From assembly GCA_025677835.1 (NCBI GenBank), contig JAIXMR010000009.1, positions 248,001-312,000 on the forward strand: a DNA stretch of 64,000 nt, in the 5' to 3' direction. Made by a program: the position numbers and the translations under genes. The notes beneath the pieces are model-generated. The model searched no databases and was not told the origin of the DNA. It worked only from the letters and a program-made list of their open reading frames with translations. The stretch is from Sporodiniella umbellata. Its lineage: Eukaryota > Mucoromycota > Mucoromycetes > Mucorales > Rhizopodaceae. This document shows positions 30,195 through 41,878 of the stretch, one piece after another. Each line of letters starts with the position of its first letter. The first letter of the stretch is position 1.

Positions 30195-32765
30195 TTACTC
30201 TTCTTCTTCGTCATCGTCTTCCAAGCCAGCAGCTTCATCATCGTCTTCTTCCTCTTCGCTGGGTTTATGTATTAAAGGCTTTATCAAACGATCAAAGTAA
30301 GGATGCTCGCTTTGAGGATTAGAACGCTTGACTTGATCAAAGTAATGAACATAAACGTTGCCGTCCTTTCTTCCTAAAGGACTATTGATAGTGTAGTCAC
30401 TCAAATTGAAAGAATCTACTAAAGGTATAGCCTGGTCACGTACTTGCTCACAAAGGCTATTCACACTTGAACGAATAAAATCGACTTGGGTAGGTGAGAA
30501 ATATTCGTACTGCAAGAAGGCGCCTGCATTTTCTTCAATCGTGTAAAGACCATAGAGAAGGCAAACGGACTCTAATATTACTTGTAGATCACCAGATAAT
30601 TTTCGAACTGCATCTGAGAATCGGTTGAATAGATAGCTAAACGAATGAAGTTTAGCAGCATAAAGACGTGATTGGGCTACAATAATATTCTTATTAGACA
30701 ATGGGGGTTTTTTTTTTCAAAGGATTTTTTTTTTACTTACAGCACTTCTCATAAGCATCATCTGTAGATAGTCCTTTCTGAAGACAAGTTTCGAATTCAA
30801 CACCAGCATTCTTTACCACATTGGCACACACTACCCTCCAACCTTCAGTAATGACATCAAAGTCCAGAAGCTGATCCAAATTTTTGGCTTCACAACGTTT
30901 GCCAATCAGATTATTCAAGTCGTTCAAATAGCCAACGCCTGGTGATAATTGTTTTCCTTGGAGGGCTTCTCGGTAGCTACTAATCAAGTATCGTCCAAGC
31001 TGTAAGGTCAAGATTGTATTGTCTCCCTCCCAAGTGCACTGAACAGCAAAATCTTGATACATGGAAGCCAGTCCAGTATAAGATGAGTACCCATGACCTC
31101 CACAGGCCTGCCTACAGGCCTCAATTGTAGACAAGCAGTTCCAAGTACAGAAAGCTTTTAAGCCAGCACTAGTAGAGTGTGTCTCTTTTAGCATTTCCAT
31201 TACCTGGTCCAAGTCGCTATCACCTTCTTTTGCGCTATCCAATCGAGTCATCATCAAATTATACATGTCTGTCATTTCTGCACCAGTAAACAACATTGCA
31301 AATGTTTGAGCTAACAAAGGCATCAATCGACGTTGGTGAATAGGGTAGTCCAAAAGCTTGGTTTCAACACCCTCAGATCCAGAGCTACCAAATTGGCGAC
31401 GTACGGCAGCATATCGGATTGCAATTGTTAGCGCCTTTTTAGATACATGACCGCTATCTGCTACCATGGTAACTCTTCCTTGAAGCAATGCGCCATAAGT
31501 CTTTTTTTTTTTTTAAAAAGAAAAAGGGGGTTAACACTTGGGATTTTCTCATTTCCTATCTTTTTGTTTTACCAGTTGCTGAAGTTTGGGTTCTTTCACC
31601 TCGCCTGTTCGTGATACTTTTGTATGTTTTTGAAGCATATATCCTCGAGGAATACGAACATGTGTGAACTGGATCCAGCCGTTATCAATGCCGTCCCTTC
31701 CCATCTTTTTGCCAATATCACCAATATTAACACCAGGAAGTAGATTATAGTTCTGAGGATTTCTCAAGGGTACAACAAAGCATTTCGTACCGTATTTTTT
31801 GTTTTTTACAATCAGTTGTGCAAACACAGCAGCATGGGTTGCAGAATGTGCCGCACCACCAATCCACCACTAAAAGACAGGTTGTAAACTTTTAGAGACT
31901 ATTAAAAAAAAAAAAAAAAAAAAAAAAGATTACCTTAGTAGCTGTCAAGTTGGGTGTATGAATAATAAATTGGTCCGATGCCTCGTCAAAAGTTGCTGTG
32001 GTTTCCAATCCAGGGAGGTTTGATCCATGACCCATTTCAGTCATAGCAAAGCACCCAATGAAATTCTTTAATCCCAATGCGCCTCTTTCAAACCAATAGC
32101 CCAGCTGTCCTGGAGTAGCGTTACTTTGCAGTGCGCCTACGAACAAACCGTCTTCATATACAAAAAGGTTAAACGCCATTTCAGAAGTTGTATTGTGACA
32201 AACTTACAATGAACGCCAAATCGAGTCCAGAAACCAGGATCTACTAAACTAACAATTTCCATTCGCTTCTTGAAAGTGTCAACTGATTCGTTCTGTAAAT
32301 AGTAAAGCATACTACGGAACTATAGATTGAAGTTCATAGTTGTAAGTAGACTTGTCGCGGCATATGTCTATATTTATTTGAACCTTTTCTATTGTTCGCT
32401 CGCGGAGCTCAGATTTGGATAGGTCAAAAATGTCGTCCATTTTAAACAAAGGGTCTCTTTCTAGCTCTTGCATGATTTTCTCTTTCAACTAAAGCTACAA
32501 TGTTTAGAATTGTTTTTTTAGAGTTAAACCATGACTAAATTTGCTTACAGCTGTCATGTTCTTTCCCCCGTCTAGTACATAGGTCAAGCTTCTGATATCA
32601 AAAGCAGCCTTGGCCCTTTCTTCGTCCATACTGGCAACGGGACTACACAAGAAAACATTAGCGCGCAGCAGTGATACGGGAGACATACTCAACAGCGTCA
32701 ACATATTTTTGCTCGGGAGAGATATGTTGCTTTACAGCCTGGAGTCTTTTTTGTGAATTTGTCAT
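30195..32765 (-). CDS. Peroxisomal-type acyl-CoA oxidase with acidic C-terminal tail
   Basis: A 705-residue enzyme from eight exons: 32765-32689, 32642-32549, 32488-32384, 32292-32208, 32151-31934, 31869-31573, 31500-30741 and 30676-30195. Family marks are [30 protein letters not shown] (FAD/substrate loop), [42 protein letters not shown] and [16 protein letters not shown], which carries the catalytic glutamate. It catalyses the first step of peroxisomal beta-oxidation, passing electrons to oxygen. The protein does not end in a PTS1 tripeptide; the last 20 residues are almost all Glu/Asp (EDDDEEEE at the end). Some fungal oxidases are imported without PTS1, so import may use another route. 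Intron 6 (31501-31572) ends directly after an A12 run. Confidence 0.92.
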
Positions 32766-33914
32766 GCTTTTTATGCTGTTTTTGTTTTCTCAATAAAACG
32801 AATAAAAAAACCAAAAAAAAAAAAGAAAAGAAAACGCTTAAATACCTATCATCGGAAATCTATTTTCTTTTTTTTTTTCTGACAATTAAGATTAGGTCAA
32901 TTCTAAAAATCTTACTTTGGACAATTTCCTTTTACATAATACCTTTGGTGTGTGACTCAGTTTCATGGATACTATGGATGCTCTAGCAATTAACACCTGA
33001 AAGTAGTGTTTAGCGGAAAATAAAGACGTATCTCTCACGATTAAATCAATCGCTTTCACAAAGGCTATTGTAAATGCACAAGACACAAACGATTCGGCTG
33101 GCTGGATGACTTGCATACAGGATTTTTGTACATTTGGCTAATCTGCACTGTTATATATTTTGTTTTTGTATTCCTACAAAAAGTTCGTATGATAAGTTTA
33201 AATAGAAATAGCGAGTCGTGGCTGTTTCTTCGTTGGCTGCTTTTGGACCAGTCTGAATTGAACGGAAGTAGCTACTTGTTTAAAATGGGCTGTTTACTGT
33301 AGCTGTTGTACTTGTGTGAAACTTTTTCTTCTAAAAGGTTTCCTGACAAATAATCCTAGCAGAAAAAAAGGAAGGAAAAGGACTTTTGTGTGAAGATGCA
33401 ACTGGAAATGAGTGATACAATGCTTCCGCTTTCAATTCATTCGTTGCCTGAAAGCGCTGGTCGGGTCTTTGAATAATTGGCCTTTAGATATCAATAAGAC
33501 TAACCAAAAAGGAAAGCTCACTTCAAATTTTTTTAATACAAAAAGACTTTTGTTGATATAGTAATAACAGCTGTTTTTAAAGTTGACTTATGGCCTCTTT
33601 TTTTAATAGATACTCCAAAAAAAAAAAAAAAAAGCAAACAAACAAATAAAGCAAACAAAAAAACAAAAAACAAAGCAAAAATAAAGGTATTTGTTTTTCA
33701 AGTGATACTGTTGTTTACAAAAGCTTATTTTCAGCACATGACATGCTGAATGTAATAGTCATGGTCTTTTATAATGGGTTTATTGTAGTGAATAGGAATA
33801 GAGAAAGCCTATTCGTCACGTGAACTGATTGGATTTGTGTTAATTATTTGCTTTTTTTTTTCTTTTTCTTATTCCACTTTTATATTTCGCTTTTCTTCTT
33901 ATTCTCTTAATCCA
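32766..33914. other. 1.1 kb divergent intergenic region
   Basis: Lies between acyl-CoA oxidase (-) and the Spt23/Mga2-like gene (+). It holds short A/T runs, AAAC-rich repeats near 33630-33690, and a CACGTG at 33817-33822. No gene is recognised. Confidence 0.55.
33817..33822. promoter_or_regulatory. CACGTG E-box 5' of Spt23/Mga2-like gene
   Basis: CACGTG 93 bp before the start codon. It belongs to a set of E-boxes near lipid-related genes in this window. Occurrence by chance cannot be excluded. Confidence 0.35.
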
Positions 33915-36080
33915 ATGTCAAAAAGCAGCACAAGCAACGAGCTGCCCAATCTACTAGCGGACGATTCGGGGAATTCCAGCGAAACTATGACAGAAGATAA
34001 TCTACACCTAAAGCAACACCAACAACAACAGGAGGATTTTATTGAAAGAAGTCTGATCGATCCTTCATTACTTTACTTGGATCAAATTTCACATGATTCT
34101 CAAATATTTTATACACAGCAATTCGAAAACCAACTTCTAAAACAACACCCCCAAGAAACTGGGTCTTTGGAAAATAATACACAGTTATCGGAAACGTTGA
34201 ATGGCAATACAGATTCTTTTGAACATAACCCAACACCTGCAGGAGAGGGCCCACCCTCCATATGGTCTGGTTTGAACAATGTTAGTTGTTTTTTTTTTCT
34301 TAGCTTTACTATTCTACTTTAGATCTGTTTGTTTTAAACGTTTGTGTAGTTCATTGCTAATGTCACACCTAACAGCCTCTTTCCAACCTTCCCGAATATA
34401 GCAAGAAGTTTTACAGAATATCTCTCAAATCACCCAGTACCTTTTTTAAGTTCTTTGTAAATCAAACAGAAAAGAAAAACACATGGATAGAAAAAAAATT
34501 AGTAAGCTAATATTTGCATCATTTTTTTAAAAGAAATAATGGCCAGGAGGGTATACCATCGTCCCATTTTAATTCGTTGCCACAGACCAACCTATCAAAC
34601 AAAAGGTAGTAAAGACTGTTGATCTTTTTCAGATTTTTGTTTTTGAATTGCAGAAAATTTTTTTTTTTTTTTTTTTGACTCTTAAAAAATTAGGTTACAT
34701 ATAAGAGTATTAGGAGTCCCTCAGACAGGGGCTAAGTCAAGAGTGGAAACCCAAATTAAACTGTGTATTCAACTAGTAACGAAAGGAGGAGAAAAGGCAC
34801 AATGGTGGTCACAAATGAAATTGCCCCAACATATGGCGACAAAAGAAAAACCAAAAAAAGCAGCATCATCACGAGACCAATCCCCGCTATCGATAGAACC
34901 TGAAAAAACACTGTTTTTGCAAGCAAAGGTTATATGTGCTAGTGACCCCTCAAAAGATGTTACTATATGCGCTGGATGTATCCAAAGAGAGGTAATGCCG
35001 TCACACTGTTCTAAACATGTGTAGAAAACTGAAAATGGAATAGAAAAAACGACTGCAACGACGAAAAGTAAACAAATCGCAGTTTGAAAGCGAAATGGAA
35101 GAAGATGACGCTTCTGAAGACAAAATACTACTTTTCAACTGCTCCGATACAGTCGACTTCAGTGCAGGCGATGTAATCTTGCCAACGCGTATTACATGCT
35201 ATTGTAGGCATCACAATGAAAAAATTGGCTTTTGGTAAATAACAGTGAAAACAGTAACCATGATATAAAATTAACAAGAAGAGAAAGTATATTTTTTCAG
35301 CTGATAGACCATATGGGAGACAATATTGCGGAAGGCATATCACCGCCTATTATGATTACTGACGACCACAAAGCGAAAGCAGGCATGAAAAGGCGGCGAG
35401 TGGACAATGAAGCTACTCCAGAACCAAAGTCGTTACCCCCTCAGAATTGGACCAAGTTTTTACCGTTTACAAACGAACATACCAACACATCTGTATCATC
35501 CGCATATCCTTCATTTCCTCTATCGTTAGCGACTGTTTTTTCTTCAGCATCCACCCCTCAAATAAAGAACGAAGAGACTTTTGTCAATAATGCATTAAAC
35601 TCATTACAACCACACCAACACCAATTATCGTCTGCAACGCCTCTGATGAAGCGCTTAATTCCGAATGAGGCTCCTACGAGCGGTAACATTGAGGTGACTA
35701 TTCTGGGTACCGATTTTCGGCCTGGTATGACTGTGATGTTTGGTACTTTGCCTGCTACAAACGTACAGTATTGGTCGCCCAATACCATTATCTGTACACT
35801 ACCACCTTCTAAACAAGCTGGCGCCGTCATCGTCACATTTAAAGATTCGCCAACCACAACAAAAAACGATGTGCTGATATTTACCTATCTAGCAGAGTCA
35901 GATAGAGCCTTAATGGAACTAGCTTTGCAAGTGATCGGCATGAAGATGACAGGCGTAGTGGAGGATGCAAGAAAGATTGCCATGCGTATCGTTCAAGGAA
36001 ATAACAGTGGAAACAGCAACACTGCTGAGCATAGTCAAGCCTCTGGACAGGATGACAATCACACTCAATGCAATTCTTAA
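33915..36080 (+). CDS. Spt23/Mga2-like IPT/TIG transcription factor lacking ankyrin and membrane regions
   Basis: A 608-residue protein from exons 33915-34280, 34350-34456, 34534-34605, 34694-34991, 35044-35234 and 35288-36080. It begins with a Gln/Ser-rich region. The family DNA-binding-type module follows: LHIRVLGVPQTGAKSRVETQ, IKLCIQLV, KVICASDPSKDV, CIQREKKRLQRRKVNK, LLFNCSDTVDF, LPTRITCYCRHHNEKIGF and ISPPIMITDDHK. An IPT domain comes next (VTILGTDFRPGMTVMFG to VIVTFKD), then one helix. Yeast Spt23/Mga2 are about 1,100 residues, with ankyrin repeats and a C-terminal ER anchor that is cut by regulated processing to induce the OLE1 desaturase. Here the frame stops about 50 residues after the IPT/helix, and the next 200 bp are 3' region, so the anchor is absent. 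Confidence 0.85.
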
Positions 36081-36221
36081 AGCGTTGGCGACTTATTTAT
36101 TCAACTATTGTTAAAGAGCTTACATGCATGAATCAAAACGGATCATGATAATAAACATCCATATGCACACATATACACATACCAAACGCAAACAAAACCA
36201 AAGAGTACCTTGTTTTTTTTT

Positions 36222-36283
36222 TTTTTAATACAACTCTACCATAAGCAGTCTTTGCCTATTTCCGTTTTTTTTTTTTTTTTTTA
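36222..36283. repeat. T tracts between convergent Spt23/Mga2-like and FGGY kinase genes
   Basis: Two T runs (about 36211-36226 and 36265-36282) sit in the 200-bp gap between opposing stop codons. They resemble the tract at 2266-2294 in another convergent gap. Confidence 0.6.
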
Positions 36284-38084
36284 AAGATCCATCATTTCTC
36301 TATATTTTTTTTGATCTTCCAGCATAGCCAAGAACACTTTATAGCGACGAACGTTCAACTCCTTCACTTCTTTTTCCTGACTGGGTAAAACTGTCATTCC
36401 GGATCTACCTAGGCGAACCATAATCTCCCATAAATCAGAAGAGATTAAACCAGATGCTTTTACACCCAAAAAGGCTGCTCCTATGACAACTGCTCCTTCA
36501 ACTGATTCTGGCATAATCAACCTGCACTGGGTAGCGTTAGCTATGATTTGTACAAAGAGAGGACTTTTGCAAAGGCCACCTGAAATGCATAGTGTATCGA
36601 TAGAGTAGCCTTCTTTGTTCATGGCATCAATGATATGTTTTGTTTGGCAAGCAATAGCTTGGAGCGTCGCTAGATAGCGAAGTGCGAGATCGTCTATACT
36701 TCTATCTAACGAGACACCAACCATTGTTCCCCTTAGAGAGGGGTCGGCAAGAGGGGAGCGGTTACCGTGGAAGTCAGGGTAAATGTGCATATGTCTTGTT
36801 AAATCTTCAAGGTGCTTGACTTGCTTTTCCGATTGAAGCGTCTTTAAGTGATCAGTTAAGAAGGAATAGATGTTTGTATTGGTTGCTTTTTCTCGTGCTT
36901 CTTTGATCGCTGGGTGTGTATTTAAAACAAAATCAATGAGCTGCCCAGTGGAGGATTGGCCTCCCTCAGCATGCCACATATCAGGCACCATGACAGATCG
37001 ATAAGGCCCCCAAACGCCACGGACAAAAATAGGCTCTGGAGACATACTGATATGACAGCTAGATGTACCGCAGATAATAGCAAGACGACTAGGTCCCTGT
37101 GTCTTTAAGCTAGAGTCTAAATGGTCGAGCAATTGTGATCTTTCTTCGTCATTTGATGTAGCGCCAAGAGTTGCTATGGCTCCTGCATAGGCATCGATAA
37201 TAGCAGAGCCTACAGGTGTACCCTCCGCCAGACCTAACTCCTGGGCTGCCTCTGCACATAGTCCATGTCCTAATTTATCGCCTGCTTCAGCAGCAGAACT
37301 TACTTCAAATGCGCCCAGCCTAGAGAATTCTTCTTCAATCAAACACTCCAACCCAATTTCTCTGAAATAACTAGGGTCCCAGCCCTGTCCAACAAGACGA
37401 GGCAGGTAGGAGCATTTGCAGGTCAACGAGCATGTGGAGCGTGTTGTTTCACCTGTAGCTTTGAAAGTCAAAAAATCAGGCAAATCCATCAAATGGCCAA
37501 TGGCATCCCATTTTTCTAAAGGCATATTCTCTTTGAGCCACAAAGTTTTTGGTATTTCCATTTCGGGGCTAATAGTGTCGCCTACATAACGAAGTACATG
37601 ATGTTGCGTGGCGTTGATACGATTCGCTTGATCAATGGCGCGGTGATCTGCCCATAATATCACATTTTTTTCATGCTCTTCGAAGCCGGAAGTCCCATCT
37701 ACTGAAAGCGGCTGTCCGTTTTTGTCGAGGGAAACGAGGGAACAAGTGGCATCGAACCCAATTCCTTTTATATCTTCAGGGGAAAGAAGGCCTTCGCTCA
37801 TTACTGTACGAACGCATTTAGCTATACTCTTCCATATGTTCTCTGTAGATTGCTCGTAAATGTCATGCTTAGGATTGAAAGTGATTATAGGCTCCACGCT
37901 AATGCATAAGAGCTTGCCTTGAATGTCAATAACCGCCGCACGAGCAGAGCTAGCATAAACATATAAGCGTAAGCAAATTTTTACGAAGGTTTTTTCTATG
38001 GCTATCACGTAGTTTTCTTTTTTCTTTTCTTCGGTTTTACCCAGTGCCAACGTCGACACCTATGAAGTAATCACCCTTCGACAT
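36281..38084 (-). CDS. FGGY-family carbohydrate (ribulose-type) kinase
   Basis: A 570-residue sugar kinase from exons 38084-38041 and 37949-36281. The short first exon encodes MSKGDYFIGVDVGTG, which supplies the phosphate-1 ATP motif. It joins SARAAVID across a 91-nt intron. Other FGGY marks are GIGFDATCSLV, ILWADHRA, LRYVGDTISPEMEIPKTLWL, GTPVGSAIIDAYAGAI, GTSSCHI, GVWGPYRSVMVPDMWHAEGG, DFHGNRSPLADPSLRG and CISGGLCKSPLFVQI. This pattern fits the D-ribulokinase/FGGY group (yeast YDR109C-like). It phosphorylates a ketopentose or pentitol in the cytosol; the exact sugar is not decidable here. A start within the intron frame (38059) is wrong because it loses the ATP motif. Confidence 0.92.
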
Positions 38085-40511
38085 TTAGTATGTAAAAGAA
38101 AAGAGTTCACACGGTTTTAATCTGAGTTTTTTTCTTTTTTTCTTTTTTTTTTTGACAGCTCTGGAGTAGTACTAAACTTCACTTCTTTACTTTTGTTGCA
38201 AGCTTACTTCATTCATTAGAAAAAGTGCTGTATTTTTTTTGCTTTTTATTATATATTTGAACTTAACTACACTATTGGTGATGATCTAAGATAGTTTATA
38301 ATGCTATATTTATAGATTATTTTGTTCTTGGATCTTCTCTTATGAGTACGCATTTGTCTTTTTGCTATAAAAGTAGCTAAAAATGCAGATGCGAATTCTA
38401 ACTTAGATACAGTTTTTTCTTGTTTCAGGATAAGCATGGTTGTGTCTTAGGTGGATCGCAGAACTCTAAGATTGTATCAGAGACTCCCTGATTTTGTTTT
38501 GATTCAGTCTTAGCTTAATCTTTGTCAAACAATTTGTTTTGAAGAGAAAAAGAAACGCCCTCATTTTACCCTTATTAGCAATAGTATCCTGCACGAATCA
38601 AACATAGAAATTCGATTTTGGTGAACAATTGATAAACTGCTCCAAGTGATGGTGCCACTAAGTTAAATAACCAATGTTATACTGTTGGTATGAAATCACG
38701 TCTTTTCAAAGAAAAAAAACGACAATATGCATAACATGCTACGCAAACTATTAAGCTTTTTTTTAACCTAAAAAAGGGGGGAAAGAACCAACATTCGAAA
38801 CAGTTGATGAATCTCATAGCAAGCTGTAGTTTAGAGTGTGGCAATAATTTATAGGGATGCTTTGATCGCTGATTATACAGTATTTAGATGTCATTAAGAA
38901 AACAGATAGCCTTGCAAAAACCTCATTTTGTACATCTTTTTACTCCATATATCTGATTTGTAACATGTCTCAGAAGTTACCAGAGTATACGTTCAATGCA
39001 ACTACGTAATCCATGTATTTTATATGGAACTTTTGTTTCATCTACAAAAAAAAAAAAGGCCAAAGTCATTTGATTTTGTTATGTTCTCAATAGGAGCTTT
39101 GGTGTTAATATGTGATTGTGTATCTTTAAAACCTATAACCTCTATGCTTAGTATGCATACTGAAAAAAGCATTTAAAACTTACTACTAGCTCCAACTTCA
39201 AAAGCTTAAACTCTTTTTCCTCTTGAAGAATACTATGTTACTAAATTTCTGTGTACATATCGTCTGCATAAAATAGTCGCTGAACATATGATTTATTTAC
39301 ACGCAAGTTGTTGAGTAGTTTTGAAGCTCTGCTGTCTACTTTGCTGTTTGAAGTAGGACATGTTTAAATGCTATGCAATTCAAAAAAAAAAAAAAGAAAA
39401 AGAAATGCTGTTGCTGCACTAGCACAGTGCTTTTATTTTTCATAATAATCACATCACCCTTCCTTTTCAGTACTTTTGATTTTTAAGAGCAACCTACTTG
39501 GCCTTGTCAGACACAACTTAGTTTTAAGAGCCACTGAGTAATGAGCCTCTAGTTTTTCAGGCTAAAAAAAACAGATGATTTGTTATATGCACAGGTAAGG
39601 CTAAGAAAGACGATGAGCTTGACGATTTGTCAAAGAAAAGATACTTGATTCGATGATCACAATCAAACTCGTTCAATAAATAAAGATACAAAGTTTGAAA
39701 AGCACTGTGAATGTCATTTATGCGAAGCGCAGTTTATTAACAACAGAATGGTACTACTAAAAAACCTGAAAAGTTAAAGAACAGAGCCCTGTTGGAAGAG
39801 AGCAAAATATAGTATATTGGTATTCAAATACAAAATCAATATAGTGTATTTCTATGACTTTTATTATAAAATACGACATCAGTTTTAGAAACACTGTATA
39901 AAGAACGAACTGTTCTCTGTAAAAGCAGAGTTGAGTCACCGTGTTGTTTCTATTCTCAAACAAGATAGCACGTGCTTTATTTGGTAGTTTACCCTTCTAA
40001 ACCCCAAATCTGCTCCCCGACTTTTTCTTTTCACATATTGAATAGTATCTTTAGTAGTAATTCATCCAACATTTCTCAAAAAAGAAAAAACAAAGCAAAC
40101 ACCCAAAACATATTAAGTTCAATATTATGCTAGACTGATGTAGCCATAAGGCAACGCTTCTCTTTTCGCGCTTGTATAGGTCTTACTGAACTACAGCTGA
40201 ATGAATAGTACAAGCTAACTTACACCATCCCAGCGCCTTTTTGTTTACATTTATATGCATATATCTTTGATAAAGACAATTTCTGCAGAGGCGAATTTAG
40301 CAAACGACTTATGTAGCCTTTTTATATCAAGCAGACAAACGAGGTGTTTAAAACATTGGGCTTGTGAAAAATGCATAGCTTTTTTTATTAATCCTATGAA
40401 AAAGAAATGAAAGGAGCGGGTGGTAGTGTGGGTGTTTCAATAAAGAAAAAAGCTTATGTACAACAAACCATAATGGTATATGAAGGACTGGAATGTAGTT
40501 ATTATTGTTAT
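38085..40511. other. 2.4 kb gene-poor region
   Basis: AT-rich, with only short A/T runs, one CACGTG at 39969-39974 and no coding signal that I can support. The 68-codon frame at 39757-39963 (-) has no motif. Confidence 0.55.
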
Positions 40512-41878
40512 TTACTGTACATAGTCCATAGCAACGGCAAGAGCAGAGAGAGATTTAATAGCTTTATCCAAATAAGTGAAGTCAGGGTTGTTTGGGTCGG
40601 TGTGTTTTTGCAGATCTTTCAATAATAGCGAATACCTAGTGATTCTTTGAATAGGCTCAATCATGTAATCGTCTAAAATCATCTTGCTTGGGTCTTTTTT
40701 TCTTACGGAACTCTGATAATAAAAAGTATAAAACAACGTGTTTTTTTCATTTTACTTTTTTTTTCTGATGATGAAATTACCTGGACGAGCTGGCGGTATA
40801 CTATACTGGAACTAGCTTTTGCTAAACATTTCCTCGATCTTGAAAAATTGACAGCGTAAGCAATATAAACGCTAAAATAATTTTCAAAATCGCAAAATAT
40901 TTTTCCGATTGGCACAAAGCCATCTGCAGGTCTCTCTTCTTCAAAAGGCATAATGATTACTTGATGCAATCGCTCTGCAAGGGATGACGATAAACTGATG
41001 AGTTGGGGTATATGAGCGAATATGGTTTCGATATCTTTTGAGGTGATCAAAGAGCCTTTTTGGATGGTAGCATTAAATAAAGGATCCATGTAAAACTAAA
41101 GATACGGTGTTAATTCATGTTAGGGATGTTGTGTAACTTTACTTTTTTAATTGTCATTAAATGAGATAAATAAGTTTCTTCTGTGGTTAGCAACTCAGCC
41201 ATGTTAAATTTTGAAAGCTGAATTGATCTTTTGCTGATCGGCTTTGGCTATTGTTTGTTCAAAATTATAAAAAAAATTTGGAAAAAAAAAGAGGGAAAAT
41301 CGATTTTGTATTACCTTATAATTCAGTGATGGAGGTGGCTCAACAATATATGTCGCATATGTACTTTTCCATATACCAATCCCTTTTCGTTCTTTACTGG
41401 ACATCTTGTGCGAACATGCGCTAGGTGTATTAAACAAGTCTGGTGTATTCGCAAGTAATTGCTTTACTCCTGCACGATCCATGTTCCATGATCGTCTAAT
41501 GCGACTAGAAACAGATGGTTGTGGTGACAATTTTTGGGGAGAGTCTGGTGCCGAGCGTGTCGTAAGTATCGGGACTTCAGTTTCCAACGCACTCATAGAT
41601 CCGCCACTCTTACGCTGTCCTTCACTGTTGCTTCGAAATAAGCTATTTTCAAAAAAAGAAAGGGAACGCTTTAAAGTATCAACTCTTTTTGCTGATATTC
41701 GACGTTCCTTTCTTTCTGTTTCCTGTGGTTTGCTGTCTTCGTAAATTATCTCTAGACTAGCAAATCCTGAGTCGAATGTGACCGGGGACACATCTGTGAT
41801 TATATCCTGAACTATATCAAACACCCATTGCTTTGCCTCAAGCTCTTCAAAAGTAATTGGGTATGTATAGGGTGGCAT
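40512..41878 (-). CDS. DH-domain RhoGEF without visible PH domain
   Basis: A 394-residue protein from exons 41878-41315, 41247-41143, 41095-40781 and 40712-40512, all joined in phase. The first 190 residues are low in structure (Ser-rich, LSPQPSVSSRIRRSW). The DH domain then runs from MAELLTTEETYLSHLMTIKK through IFAHIPQLISLSSSLAERL to the conserved DDYMIEPIQRITRYSLLLKD and ends shortly after SLSALAVAMDYVQ. Such domains load GTP on Rho/Cdc42-type GTPases. Most RhoGEFs have a PH domain immediately after DH. None is found in the 250 bp downstream in any frame, so this is either a DH-only protein or a truncated gene. Confidence 0.8.

Noticed and set aside
37950..38059. ATG at 38059 as start of the FGGY kinase
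   Set aside because: It reads through the intron and loses the ATP-binding VDVGTG motif, which the exon at 38041-38084 supplies.
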